From the NCBI GenBank assembly GCA_018897105.1, contig JAHILF010000036.1, forward strand, positions 1 to 39,619: a stretch of DNA of 39,619 nt. Reading direction: 5' to 3'. Both the position numbers and the translations under genes were made by a program. The notes below the pieces were generated by a model. That model ran no database searches, was not told where the DNA came from, and saw nothing but the letters and a program-made list of their open reading frames with translations. The DNA is from Pseudomonadota bacterium. GTDB lineage: Bacteria > Desulfobacterota > Desulfobulbia > Desulfobulbales > SURF-16. Of this stretch, positions 15,138-24,925 are shown one piece after another. Within the stretch, counting starts at the first letter, position 1. Each line of letters begins with the position of its first letter.

Positions 15138-17431
15138 CCTTCACCCCTCGCCTTGACGAAACGGACGAAGTTAACCCGCATGCCCCTTACGCCGCTGAGC
15201 GGATCTTTGCTGCTCCTGGTCATGAGTGAGGTATCCGATACACCCCGATCAAAACCTTCCTTCAGGTGCATGGAACGGCAGCCGTAGCCATGGACCAGAT
15301 AGCTGCAGTCCGGCCGGATGCCCGGCGTGACCTTGACCTTGACAGATTTGCAGGAGCGGATGCCATCCTGATTTTCCAGAAAAACCCGCTCGCCGTCCCT
15401 GATGCCGAAAGCCGCGGCAGAGCTATCGTGCACCCAGATCTCATTTTCAGCGATTTCGTGGTTGAGCCAGGGGTTGTTCATGGTGCTGCTCAAGGTGTGC
15501 ACCGGACTGCGGCCATAGAGCAGCCGCACATAACCTACAGGCGGCTCAGGGGTCGATTCGTATTCGGGCAGCGGAGGGAGTCCCTGCGCGGCAAAAGCAG
15601 AGGAATAGACCTCCACCTGCCCGCTGGCCGTGGGAAAGCTCACCTTGAGTGAGGGACTGGCCGCAGCAGCCGGGCCGGGTGGGGTCTCGTCAGGCTGGAC
15701 CATTGCGGCATCAGCCCCCGGAACCAACGGTGGCGACTCAGGCGTGGCTTCCGGTGCAGCAGCATACGCAACCGGCGGCGGCACCTCCTGCTGCGCTACT
15801 TCTTCATGTACCCGCCTGATCCCGCCGCCAAGTCTGAGATCACCTAAAAACCAGCCCGCCTTGCGCAGCTGGCTGTCGAGAAAGGCCGCGCCATTATCCT
15901 GGAAGAAGGAGTTATTTCTATCAAGCTGATCCGCCAGGTTCTTGACAATCCAGTAAGGCTCTCTGGTTTCAAAGGCGGGTGGCACCACCGGAAAACGGCA
16001 GGCAACCAGGGGATTTTCCAGGTCGGACCAGACCTCAAGGATATCATGGCGCTCCAGGAAAACCGCCTCGGGCAGCACAATATCCGCATAGAGGCTTGCC
16101 TCGCCGGGCAGCACATCACAGCAGAAAACAAAATCCGCCGCCTTGAACGCGGCGATGGTTTTATAGATCGACGGATGATTCTGGAAAGGGTTCTGCCCCC
16201 AACAGCCGACGACCTTAATCCTGCCGGCAATCATCTGCTCCATCAGCGCGGAAAAGGAGACGTCATTACCGGCTTGCGGCCCGGCAAAATCCAGCACCCC
16301 ATCGGGCAGGGCCGCATTCCACGGCAGCTGCAGCCCGCCGGGACGCCCCACCCCGCCAAGCAGGGCGGTGAGAATAGCCTGGGCCCGCACCCGCTGGACA
16401 TCATTGCCGTACCAGCTGAGATGACCGCCGGGATGAATAATAGTGGCCGGGGCCCGGGAGGCCATGAGCTCGGCGGTCCGTACGATATCCTGGGCCGGTA
16501 TGCCGGTGATTCCCGCCACCTTTTCCACCGGGTACTGCTCGAGATGTTGCTCAAGTTCGGCAAAACCGCTGACGTTTTCCGCCACCCACTGCTTATCATA
16601 GAGCCCGGCTGCGACAAGATGATGGCACCAGCCGAGCAGCAGGGCGGTATCGGTGCCGGCCTTCACCGGCAGATAGACGGAAGACTTGGCGGCTATGCTG
16701 GAATAACGGGGATCGGCCACGATGAGCTCCGCCCCTGCCTGCAGGGAGGAGAGCAGTGACTGCAACTGGGGCACCTGCACGTTTTCCCCCATATGGCAGC
16801 CGATCAGCACAATACACTTTGCCCGGGCATAATCCAGCCGGGGCGGGTCGCCCGGGGAAAAACCGAAGGTGGCGGCATAGGCGCGGTTGCGGATCCCGTC
16901 GCAATTACGGAGGGCGGCATCATAGATATTGGCGATGCCCTTTTCAGCAAAAAGCTTTTTGATATAATAGGACGATGGACCTCCGGCCAGCAGGGCCAGG
17001 CTGTCCGCCCCATCGGCGTCCAGGGTTTTCTTGAACTGGTAGGAAATGGCGGCCAGCGCCTCCTGCCAGCTGATGCGCTTCCACTTCCCCTCTCCTCTCT
17101 CTCCCACCCGTTTCAAGGGATACTTCAAACGATCCGGATCATAGAGCAGTTTGATGGCAGCATGCCCCCGGGCGCACACCTTGCTGCCGTTTAACGAACT
17201 GGCGGGATTGCCCTCGATCCTGATTACCCGGCCGTTCTGCACCGTAACCTGCACAGGGCAACGGGCCCGACACATGGCACAGACAGTGGGCACAACAGAG
17301 GTAGAAAGCGCATTGGCATCTGCAGCAATGGTTTCCTGGGCAAATACCGCCTGCCCGGGATTCAGGGTCACGGCCAGGGCGCCCAATCCCGTACTTTGCA
17401 GAAACAACCGGCGGGAATATTTCAAAGTCAT
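15134..17431 (-). CDS. Tat-exported molybdopterin oxidoreductase, PsrA/PhsA-like catalytic subunit
   Basis: 765 residues. The N terminus MTLKYSRRLFLQSTG plus a hydrophobic segment is a Tat signal. The 4Fe-4S motif is Cys51, Cys54, Cys58 and Cys86 (CAMCRARC, then KVCARGH). NCDGIRNRAYAATFG offers a possible Cys ligand for the molybdenum. The C-terminal GRSPVHTLSSTMNNPWLNHE, followed by the pterin-binding domain, resembles thiosulfate/polysulfide reductase and related enzymes. Between about 560 and 610 is a Pro/Ala-rich linker (PPPVAYAAAPEATPESPP and onward) that I do not expect in the family. The ATG at 17431 has AGGACC upstream; ATGs at 17446 and 17449 lack one. The usual PsrB and PsrC partners are absent; Rieske and cytochrome b genes follow instead. 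The substrate is unknown. Confidence 0.88.
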   Translation of the reverse strand: MTLKYSRRLFLQSTGLGALAVTLNPGQAVFAQETIAADANALSTSVVPTVCAMCRARCPVQVTVQNGRVIRIEGNPASSLNGSKVCARGHAAIKLLYDPDRLKYPLKRVGERGEGKWKRISWQEALAAISYQFKKTLDADGADSLALLAGGPSSYYIKKLFAEKGIANIYDAALRNCDGIRNRAYAATFGFSPGDPPRLDYARAKCIVLIGCHMGENVQVPQLQSLLSSLQAGAELIVADPRYSSIAAKSSVYLPVKAGTDTALLLGWCHHLVAAGLYDKQWVAENVSGFAELEQHLEQYPVEKVAGITGIPAQDIVRTAELMASRAPATIIHPGGHLSWYGNDVQRVRAQAILTALLGGVGRPGGLQLPWNAALPDGVLDFAGPQAGNDVSFSALMEQMIAGRIKVVGCWGQNPFQNHPSIYKTIAAFKAADFVFCCDVLPGEASLYADIVLPEAVFLERHDILEVWSDLENPLVACRFPVVPPAFETREPYWIVKNLADQLDRNNSFFQDNGAAFLDSQLRKAGWFLGDLRLGGGIRRVHEEVAQQEVPPPVAYAAAPEATPESPPLVPGADAAMVQPDETPPGPAAAASPSLKVSFPTASGQVEVYSSAFAAQGLPPLPEYESTPEPPVGYVRLLYGRSPVHTLSSTMNNPWLNHEIAENEIWVHDSSAAAFGIRDGERVFLENQDGIRSCKSVKVKVTPGIRPDCSYLVHGYGCRSMHLKEGFDRGVSDTSLMTRSSKDPLSGVRGMRVNFVRFVKARGEG

Positions 17432-17455
17432 AACAGGTCCTGCCATCACATCATA

Positions 17456-17980
17456 TTATTTTACCAGAAAACACTGGCGCAGCTTTTCACAGACATGATC
17501 CGGCACCAGGCCGCTGACATCTCCGCCATGCCGGGCCGCCTCTTTTATGATGCTGGAACTGATATAGATCCAGCGGAATCCCGTCATGAGAAAAACGGTT
17601 TCCACCTCGCGTTCAATACGGCGGTTCATCAACGCCAGCTGAAACTCATAGTCAAAATCGGAAACAGCACGCAGACCGCGGACAATGACCCTGGCGCCTT
17701 TGGTATAGGCATAATCCACCAGCAGGCCTTTCACTGCCGCCACCTCGATGCGCTTATCATCGGGGGGGAAACAGTTCCGGATCATCTCCAGTCTCTCCTC
17801 CAGCGGAAACAGGGTCTTTTTCGCCGCATTTTCGGCAACGGCAATGATAACCTTATCAAACAGATGCAGGGCCCTCTGGATGATATCAAGATGCCCCATG
17901 GTGATCGGATCGAATGTGCCCGGATACACGGCAATGGTCTCTGTCACGTCAGGTGCGACAAACGGCTGATAATCGCTCAC
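17456..17980 (-). CDS. coaD: Phosphopantetheine adenylyltransferase
   Basis: 174 residues. CoaD converts 4'-phosphopantetheine and ATP to dephospho-CoA, the penultimate CoA step. The nucleotidyltransferase signature GTFDPITMGH is at 21-30, RGLRAVSDFDYEFQLALMNR is the substrate-binding region, and YISSSIIKEAARHGGDVSGLVP is the ISSTxxR-like motif with S in place of T and K in place of R. About 14 extra residues precede the usual start. The start codon is GTG at 17980, overlapping the rsmD stop (GTGA). The rsmD-coaD order is common in bacteria. Confidence 0.96.
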   Translation of the reverse strand: MSDYQPFVAPDVTETIAVYPGTFDPITMGHLDIIQRALHLFDKVIIAVAENAAKKTLFPLEERLEMIRNCFPPDDKRIEVAAVKGLLVDYAYTKGARVIVRGLRAVSDFDYEFQLALMNRRIEREVETVFLMTGFRWIYISSSIIKEAARHGGDVSGLVPDHVCEKLRQCFLVK

Positions 17981-18567
17981 AAGCTATCCCTCTCTTTTTC
18001 CATAACCTTTTTCTTATAAAACCAGAAACCGGCCTCACCATATACCCGCTGGTCCACCAGGGAAAACAGGGAAATCGCTGCCGGCAGTTGGCTGCCGGAA
18101 TGCGACTCCGCCACCACAAGGCCGCCGGCACTGACGATATCCCCTTTGCCGAGTTCCAGGATGATCGGTTCCGCCAGCAGAGTCTTATAGGGAGGATCAA
18201 TGAAAACCAGGGGAAACCCGCAGGCAGTGGCATAGGGCTGCAAAAAGGAAAGGCTTCCGGTCAAATCCCTTTGCAACACCACGGATTTTTCCCAAAAGCC
18301 GCACAGTTGGATGTTTTTGCTGATCAGGCTGACGGCCGAACGGCCTTTGTCCACAAAGACGGTCGATTCAGCCCCACGGCTCAATGCCTCCAGACCCAGG
18401 GCGCCTGTCCCGGCAAAAAGATCAAGCACCCTGGCCCCGGCAACCTCACGGGCCAAAATATTGAAAAGCGCTTCTCTGGCCCGGTCCGAGGTCGGCCGGA
18501 TGTCAAACGTACCGCTGCCGGGTGAAACGAGTCTGCGGCCTCTGGCCGTTCCAGCAATAATGCGCAT
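17977..18567 (-). CDS. rsmD: 16S rRNA (guanine-966-N2) methyltransferase RsmD
   Basis: 196 residues. It methylates G966 of 16S rRNA using SAM. MRIIAGTARGRRLVSPGSG, followed by RPTSDRAREALFNIL, is the family opening, DLFAGTGALGLEALSRGA is the SAM-binding loop and FIDPPY is the catalytic (D/N)PPY motif. Translation of coaD is coupled to its end. The upstream ribosome site is a weak AGAAG. Confidence 0.95.
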   Translation of the reverse strand: MRIIAGTARGRRLVSPGSGTFDIRPTSDRAREALFNILAREVAGARVLDLFAGTGALGLEALSRGAESTVFVDKGRSAVSLISKNIQLCGFWEKSVVLQRDLTGSLSFLQPYATACGFPLVFIDPPYKTLLAEPIILELGKGDIVSAGGLVVAESHSGSQLPAAISLFSLVDQRVYGEAGFWFYKKKVMEKERDSL

Positions 18568-18682
18568 TCTTCTATTGTAGACTTTTGCCGACCGGAACTT
18601 GGTCCGCTGCCGCTCGACATCGAGGGCCTCGTTTTCTTTTGCTTAACAGCTCAACAGCTTATCAACTTATCGGCTTACTTTT
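18568..18682. other. Intergenic region between asd and rsmD with a degenerate tandem repeat
   Basis: The region at 18641-18678 is made of imperfect short repeats built on GCTTATCAACTTATC and GCTTAACAGCTCAACAG. The remainder includes a small CGAGGGCCTCG palindrome (18620-18630). No gene is seen. Confidence 0.4.
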
Positions 18683-19711
<1,029 letters not shown>

Positions 19712-19722
19712 GGTGTAAACCC

Positions 19723-21273
19723 TTACTTATTCCTTTCTTTTTTTAAATATACCAAACGGTTCAGGGCGTTCAAGTAAGCCTTGGCCGATGCGGTGATAAT
19801 ATCCGGATCAGCCCCCTGACCAATAACTATTTTTCCCTCATCCTCCACCCGGACCATCACCTCGCCCTGGGCATCCGTGCCGCCGGTAATGGAGCTGACG
19901 GCAAAATAAAGCAGCTTGCTGGTGGTGCCGGTGAGCTTGGCAATGGTGCGGAAGGCACTGTCAATGGGTCCGACCCCAAGGCCGGCATCCTGCACCTCTT
20001 TACCCTCCACCAGCAGTTTCACCGCCGAGGTGGGCATGGTCTTATTGCCGCTCATGGCCCCGAGGGACAGCAGCTGATAGGTCTCCGGAATGCGCACGAT
20101 CTCATCCAGCAGAATGGCCTCCAGATCCTCATCAAACATCTCTTTCTTGACATCCGCCAGCCCTTTGAATCGGTGAAAAACACGATTCAGCTCATCATCG
20201 GTGAGATTATCGTAGCCCAGGGACTTGACCCGTTCCTTCAGGGCATGCCGGCCGGAATGTTTGCCCAGCACCAGATTGCCGGAGGTGAGACCGATATCGC
20301 AGGGATTCATGATCTCGTAAGTCGTCCTTTCCTTGAGCATCCCGTCCTGATGGATGCCTGACTCGTGGGCAAAGGCATTGGCCCCGACAATGGCCTTGTT
20401 GGGCTGCACCATAATGCCGGTGATGGAGCTGACCATGCGGCTGGAGGCATGGATGTATTCGGTGACGATATCGGTGCGCACATTGATCCGATCCGCCCGG
20501 GTACGCAGCGCCATGACCACCTCTTCCATGGCCGTGTTGCCTGCCCGCTCACCGAGACCGTTGATGGTCGCCTCCACCTGGCGCGCTCCGGCGTTGATGG
20601 CGGCCAGGGAGTTGGCCACGGCCAGGCCGAGATCATTATGGCAGTGCACGCTGACAACGGCTTTGTCGATATTGGCAATGTTTTTCATCAGATAGGCGAT
20701 CTTAGCGCCGAATTCCTCCGGCAGGGCATAGCCGGTGGTATCGGGAAAGTTCACCGTGGTGGCGCCGGCCTTGATCACCGCCTCAAATACCCGGCAGACG
20801 AAATCCAGATCACTGCGGGATGCATCTTCCGCGGAAAACTCCACATTAGAGGTGTATTTCGCCGCATGCTGCACCGAGGCAATTGCCAGTTCGAGCATCT
20901 GCTCCCGGCTCATCCGCAGTTTATGTTTCAGATGGATGTCCGAGGTGGCGAGAAAGGTGTGAATCCTCGGGTTCTCTCCTTTTTTTAAGGCCTCCCAGGC
21001 CCTGTCGATATCTTTCTGACTGGCGCGCGCCAGTCCAGCCACCTGCACGCCCTTGATATTGTCGGCAATATTCTTCACACAGTCAAAGTCGCCCACCGAG
21101 GCCACGGGAAATCCGGCCTCAATCACGTCAACCTGCAGCTTGACCAGCTGCTGGGCCAGACGGAATTTTTCCTGCATGTTCATGCTTGCCCCGGGGGACT
21201 GCTCGCCGTCCCGCAGGGTGGTGTCAAATATGAAAACTTTCTCTCTGTCGCTTGCTGCGTTACCGTTTGTCAT
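19723..21273 (-). CDS. leuA: 2-isopropylmalate synthase
   Basis: 516 residues, the usual long LeuA form. It condenses acetyl-CoA with 2-oxoisovalerate, the first committed step of leucine synthesis. The N-terminal DTTLRDGEQSPGASM and the VHCHNDLGLAVANS metal-binding segment identify the HMGL-like TIM barrel; GVNAFAHESGIH-type residues (here GANAFAHESGIHQDG) follow. The C-terminal part from about 390 is the allosteric domain that senses leucine. GAGGATAAC lies eight bases before the ATG. A strong hairpin (21290-21317) stands just upstream of that ribosome site. Confidence 0.97.
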   Translation of the reverse strand: MTNGNAASDREKVFIFDTTLRDGEQSPGASMNMQEKFRLAQQLVKLQVDVIEAGFPVASVGDFDCVKNIADNIKGVQVAGLARASQKDIDRAWEALKKGENPRIHTFLATSDIHLKHKLRMSREQMLELAIASVQHAAKYTSNVEFSAEDASRSDLDFVCRVFEAVIKAGATTVNFPDTTGYALPEEFGAKIAYLMKNIANIDKAVVSVHCHNDLGLAVANSLAAINAGARQVEATINGLGERAGNTAMEEVVMALRTRADRINVRTDIVTEYIHASSRMVSSITGIMVQPNKAIVGANAFAHESGIHQDGMLKERTTYEIMNPCDIGLTSGNLVLGKHSGRHALKERVKSLGYDNLTDDELNRVFHRFKGLADVKKEMFDEDLEAILLDEIVRIPETYQLLSLGAMSGNKTMPTSAVKLLVEGKEVQDAGLGVGPIDSAFRTIAKLTGTTSKLLYFAVSSITGGTDAQGEVMVRVEDEGKIVIGQGADPDIITASAKAYLNALNRLVYLKKERNK

Positions 21274-21289
21274 AATGTTATCCTCAATG

Positions 21290-21317
21290 GACAGCCCACT
21301 TTCAGGGGTGAGCTGTC
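21290..21317 (-). promoter_or_regulatory. Hairpin in the leuA 5' untranslated region
   Basis: GACAGCCCAC (21290-21299) pairs with GTGAGCTGTC (21308-21317), 9 of 10 positions, around an 8-base loop. On the minus strand it ends a few bases before the leuA ribosome site and has no U tract, so it is a possible 5' mRNA stabiliser or translational element rather than a clear terminator. Confidence 0.4.
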
Positions 21318-21318
21318 T

Positions 21319-21528
21319 TTACCCAAATGTTTCCTTTACGATTACGTTTTTTCCATGGTTGTCAAGCATCCGGTAAACCCCCGCCAGGGGTCCGAATAGG
21401 ATAGAGAGAACACCGATGAAAAACAGAGTGATCTGAGGCTCTGGGGCAACGACCATAATGAGCAGTAGATTGGGAAGCAGGTAAACAGAACCGCGCGGAC
21501 TATTGCCCTGTTGATGTTCATTTCGCAT
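21319..21528 (-). pseudogene. pssA: Internally deleted phosphatidylserine synthase (pssA remnant)
   Basis: A 69-residue frame that begins MRNEHQQGNSPRGSVYLLPNLL and continues LIMVVAPEPQITLFFIGVLS. The first part matches the start of CDP-diacylglycerol-serine O-phosphatidyltransferase (basic arm, then YLLPNL). The second matches the last membrane segment and C terminus of the same enzyme (PxxTLFxxGLLYxLSGP). The CDP-alcohol phosphotransferase motif DGxxAR...D is missing. So about two-thirds of the gene seems to have been lost in frame, joined at the Leu-rich segment. Position supports the call: pssA usually stands between psd and leuA in this gene order. The stub may still be translated but cannot be catalytic. 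Confidence 0.65.
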
Positions 21529-21674
21529 CACTTTATTCCCCAAAAATAAAACTCTGCAACAACCCTGCAACGACACAGGCCTGCTGACAGCCGAAAGACA
21601 GCGGATAACGAATGTTATTCCATACTATAATAATTCCCATAAAAGACAAAGCACTATAATTCCAAAGGAAAATA

Positions 21675-22319
21675 TCAGGAAAGGTACCCGAGCACCGTCT
21701 CGCCGCCCTTCACTTTCTGGCCCGGTGCTATCTCAAGCTGGGTTTTTAATGGCAGATAGAGGTCCACCCGGGAACCGAAACGAATCAGCCCGAAACGCTG
21801 GCCGCGGCTGAGTGAATCACCATGCTCCGCCCAGCAGACAATCCGGCGGGCAATGAGACCGGCAACCTGGACAACGGCAAAGCGCTGCCCCGAATCCGTG
21901 GCCATGGTGACTGCACAGAATTCGTTTTCCAGGGCGCCTCGTTCCGTATCGGCCGAATAAAAACGGCCGGGTGAATAGGTGATGGCGTGAACCGTTCCGG
22001 GAAAAGGGATTCTGTTCACATGAACATTAAAGATGTTCATAAAGATACTGACCTTATAAACTTGCTCATTGACGAATCGGTCATCAAAAACCTTTTCCAC
22101 CAGTATCACTTTCCCGTCAGCCGGAGCAACCAGGACATCGGGTTCGACAGGGATAATCCGGCTCGGGTCTCTGAAGAAATAGAGGACAAAGCCGGTAAGC
22201 AGCATGGCCCAGAAGGCGATGATATCATAACCAAGCAAGGCGAAAATCATGGTCACGAAGGCTACGAAACCAATAAAGGGATAACCTTCCCTGGCCACCG
22301 GTATATGCGGTTCTTTCAT
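21675..22319 (-). CDS. psd: Phosphatidylserine decarboxylase, short form
   Basis: 214 residues, the short (Psd-like) form. It turns phosphatidylserine into phosphatidylethanolamine in the membrane. Two N-terminal hydrophobic segments (14-46) are followed by VLVAPADGKV, the FMNIFNVHVNR block, and FGSRVDLYLP, where Gly182-Ser183 is the self-cleavage site that generates the pyruvoyl group. The enzyme depends on PssA for substrate; the neighbouring pssA is a remnant, so another synthase must exist elsewhere if this gene is functional. Confidence 0.94.
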   Translation of the reverse strand: MKEPHIPVAREGYPFIGFVAFVTMIFALLGYDIIAFWAMLLTGFVLYFFRDPSRIIPVEPDVLVAPADGKVILVEKVFDDRFVNEQVYKVSIFMNIFNVHVNRIPFPGTVHAITYSPGRFYSADTERGALENEFCAVTMATDSGQRFAVVQVAGLIARRIVCWAEHGDSLSRGQRFGLIRFGSRVDLYLPLKTQLEIAPGQKVKGGETVLGYLS

Positions 22320-22369
22320 TTATTCAATCCCGACTGGCCCGCAAGAGAACAGGTCTCTCTCCTGAGACG

Positions 22370-22405
22370 CAATAAACCGGTATCCTGTGGGACACCGGTT
22401 TATTG
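22370..22405. terminator. Perfect 12-bp hairpin downstream of ilvN
   Basis: CAATAAACCGGT (22370-22381) pairs perfectly with ACCGGTTTATTG (22394-22405) around a 12-base loop. It stands between the ilvN stop and the psd start. No T run follows on either strand, so it may terminate weakly, protect the ilv mRNA end, or be a processing site. Confidence 0.45.
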
Positions 22406-22456
22406 CCATGATAATGATCAGATCGTTTCCCCATCACCGGACGGGTAAGCAATCGC

Positions 22457-22942
22457 TTAATATTTTTTGTTGGCGCGGGTCATGGCAATTGTGCCTGTCC
22501 GCACGATCTCCTGGATGCCGATGGGACGGAGTATATCAATCATCGCCTGCACCTTGTCACAGGTACCGGTTACCTCCAGGGCATAGCTCTTGGCGCTGAC
22601 ATCCACCACCTTGCCCCTGAAGATGTCGCAGATTCTCAGTATCTCGGCCCTGGTTGACGGCTCGGCCTTGACCCTGATCAGCGCCATTTCCCGTTCGACG
22701 AATTCAAACTCACTGATATCCGTGACCTTGATGATATCGATGAGTTTATGCAGCTGCTTGGTGATCTGCTCGACAATGTTGTTATCGCCTACGGTCACCA
22801 GGGTCAGACAGGAGACATCCGTTTCCAGCGTGGGGGCAACGGACAGGCTTTCAATGTTGAAGCCCCGGCCACTGAACAGACCAGTGACGCGAGACAGAAC
22901 TCCGGGTTTATTTTGCAATAGTACAGATATGGTATGTTTCAT
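22457..22942 (-). CDS. ilvN: Acetolactate synthase small (regulatory) subunit
   Basis: 161 residues. It binds valine and activates the large subunit. The N-terminal ACT domain shows HTISVLLQNKPGVLSRVTGLFSGRGFNIESL, and the second domain includes REMALIRVKAEPSTRAEILRICDIFRGKVVDVS. AGGG lies upstream of the ATG. It follows ilvB by 34 bp in the same operon. The symbol ilvH would be equally appropriate. Confidence 0.96.
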   Translation of the reverse strand: MKHTISVLLQNKPGVLSRVTGLFSGRGFNIESLSVAPTLETDVSCLTLVTVGDNNIVEQITKQLHKLIDIIKVTDISEFEFVEREMALIRVKAEPSTRAEILRICDIFRGKVVDVSAKSYALEVTGTCDKVQAMIDILRPIGIQEIVRTGTIAMTRANKKY

Positions 22943-22976
22943 AAGGATACCCTGCTTTTCTTATCTATTTCCGGTG

Positions 22977-24677
22977 TTAAACCAGAAGCATTTCAGTTGT
23001 CGCTTTTCCGGCGGGAACCATCGGATAAACCCCCTCTTCCCTCGCAATAACAAAATCCATCACCACAAGATTTTTTGTTGCCAGGGCTTCCTTGATGACA
23101 GGCTCAACTTCGCTGGGTTTTGTCGCCCGCAGACCTACTGCGCCATAAGCTCTGGCCAGGGCAACGAAATCCGGCGCCACATCAAGCGGCGTGGCGGAAT
23201 ATTTCTTATCATAAAACAGCTCCTGCCACTGGCGGACCATGCCGAGGTACCCATTGTTTAAGATGGCGATTTTTACCGGCAGCTTATACTGCATGGCAGT
23301 GGCCATCTCCTGAATATTCATCTGGATGCTGCCGTCACCGGCAATATCGATGACCGTTCGGTCAGGGGCCGCCATCTGGGCGCCTATGGCCGCAGGGAAC
23401 CCATAGCCCATGACACCCAGGCCGCCGGAAGTCATGAAGGCCCGGGGATGGTTGAAATGATAAAACTGGGCTGCCCACATCTGGTTCTGGCCGACCTCGG
23501 TGGTGATGATGGCATCCCCATGGGTCAGTTCATGCAGTTTCTGCACGACAAACTGGGGCTTGATCACATCCGGCGTATCTACATAACCCAGGGGATGTGC
23601 CACACGCCAGTCATTGATCTCCCGCAGCCAGGCCGCGTGATTTCCCTTCTCGGTCTTGGCATTGAACTCCTCACTGCGGGCAAACCAGGTATTCATGGCG
23701 GTCAGGGCATGCTTGCAATCCGCCACAATCGGGATATGCACCTTGACGTTTTTGCTGATGGAAGTCGGATCAATATCTATATGGATGATCTTGGCATGGG
23801 GTGCAAAGGCATCAACCCTGCCGGTGACCCTGTCGTCGAATCGAGCGCCCACGGCAATGAGCAGATCGCAGTTGGCCACCGCCATGTTGGCGTAATAGGT
23901 ACCATGCATGCCCAGCATGCCCATGGAGAGGGGATCGGTTCCGGGGAAGCCGCCGAGGCCCATCAGGGTCATGGTAACAGGGATATCAGCGGTTCTGGCC
24001 AGCTGGGTCAGATCATCACTGGCATTGGAAAGAATGACGCCTCCGCCGGCATATATGACCGGTTTTTTGGCCTTCAGAATCGCCTGGCACGCCTTTTCAA
24101 TCTGACCGGGATGCGGCTCATAGGTCGGGCGGTAGGTCCGCATCTTGACCTGCTGGGGCTCCGGGAAGACAAATCTGGTGGCCATGACATCCTTGGGCAG
24201 ATCGACGAGGACCGGCCCCGGTCTTCCCGACCTGGCGATATAAAATGCCTCTCTGATGGTGGGCACCAAGTCGTTGATATTCTTGACCAGATAATTATGT
24301 TTGGTGCACGGGCGGGTGATGCCGACAATGTCAACCTCCTGGAAGGCGTCATTGCCGATAAGCCCCGTGGGAACCTGGCCGGTAAAGACCACGATGGGAA
24401 TTGAATCCATGTAGGCCGAGGCAATTCCGGTAACCGTGTTGGTAGCCCCGGGACCCGAGGTTACCAGCGCAACACCGACATCACCGGTAACCCGCGCATA
24501 GGCATCCGCAGCGTGCACCGCTGCCTGTTCATGGCGGACAAGCACATGGGTAATCTTGTCTTGTGCAAGTATTTCATCGTACAAATCGATGACCGCGCCT
24601 CCGGGAAAACCGAAGATCGTTTCCACCTTCTGTTCTTCCAGGCATTTCAACAACGCCTGTGCGCCTGTAATTTTCAT
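22977..24677 (-). CDS. ilvB: Acetolactate synthase large (catalytic) subunit
   Basis: 566 residues. It is ThDP- and FAD-dependent and forms acetolactate or acetohydroxybutyrate for valine, leucine and isoleucine synthesis. The glutamate that activates ThDP lies in [16 protein letters not shown], the ThDP/Mg motif is [18 protein letters not shown], and [20 protein letters not shown] is the FAD-region signature. AGGAAAA precedes the ATG. A well-spaced promoter lies about 130 bp upstream. Confidence 0.97.
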   Translation of the reverse strand: MKITGAQALLKCLEEQKVETIFGFPGGAVIDLYDEILAQDKITHVLVRHEQAAVHAADAYARVTGDVGVALVTSGPGATNTVTGIASAYMDSIPIVVFTGQVPTGLIGNDAFQEVDIVGITRPCTKHNYLVKNINDLVPTIREAFYIARSGRPGPVLVDLPKDVMATRFVFPEPQQVKMRTYRPTYEPHPGQIEKACQAILKAKKPVIYAGGGVILSNASDDLTQLARTADIPVTMTLMGLGGFPGTDPLSMGMLGMHGTYYANMAVANCDLLIAVGARFDDRVTGRVDAFAPHAKIIHIDIDPTSISKNVKVHIPIVADCKHALTAMNTWFARSEEFNAKTEKGNHAAWLREINDWRVAHPLGYVDTPDVIKPQFVVQKLHELTHGDAIITTEVGQNQMWAAQFYHFNHPRAFMTSGGLGVMGYGFPAAIGAQMAAPDRTVIDIAGDGSIQMNIQEMATAMQYKLPVKIAILNNGYLGMVRQWQELFYDKKYSATPLDVAPDFVALARAYGAVGLRATKPSEVEPVIKEALATKNLVVMDFVIAREEGVYPMVPAGKATTEMLLV

Positions 24678-24803
24678 AAGATTTTCCTGCTGTAGTAATT
24701 AATGAATGATATTGAAAAACAAAAAAACCGGTAAAGGCACTGCTGACAATCATGCTGCGGGAGCCAACATATGGTTGATTTCTGACAAGTTAGGCAGGGT
24801 CGC

Positions 24804-24831
24804 AATATAGCCACTGACTTTAAATTGTCAA
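24804..24831 (-). promoter_or_regulatory. Promoter of the ilvBN operon
   Basis: On the minus strand TTGACA (24831-24826) and TATATT (24809-24804) are separated by 16 bp. Transcription should start near 24797, giving a leader of about 120 nt before ilvB. The leader holds a T-rich run (TTTTTTT around 24733-24727) after a modest stem, but I could not define an attenuator. A frame rich in Val, Leu and Ile (24871 leftward, TTG start) lies mostly upstream of this start point and is not taken as a leader peptide. Confidence 0.6.
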
Positions 24832-24925
24832 GCAACAATACATCTATAACCGAAATCGATTGCAGGTTCAATATTTACAGGAATAATTATCACGGAAATC
24901 GGAATAACAATCAGTCCTTCCTTTT

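Noticed and set aside
24674-24871. Ile/Val/Leu-rich frame as an ilv leader peptide
   Set aside because: It starts with TTG and its branched-chain-rich part lies upstream of the predicted transcription start at about 24797.
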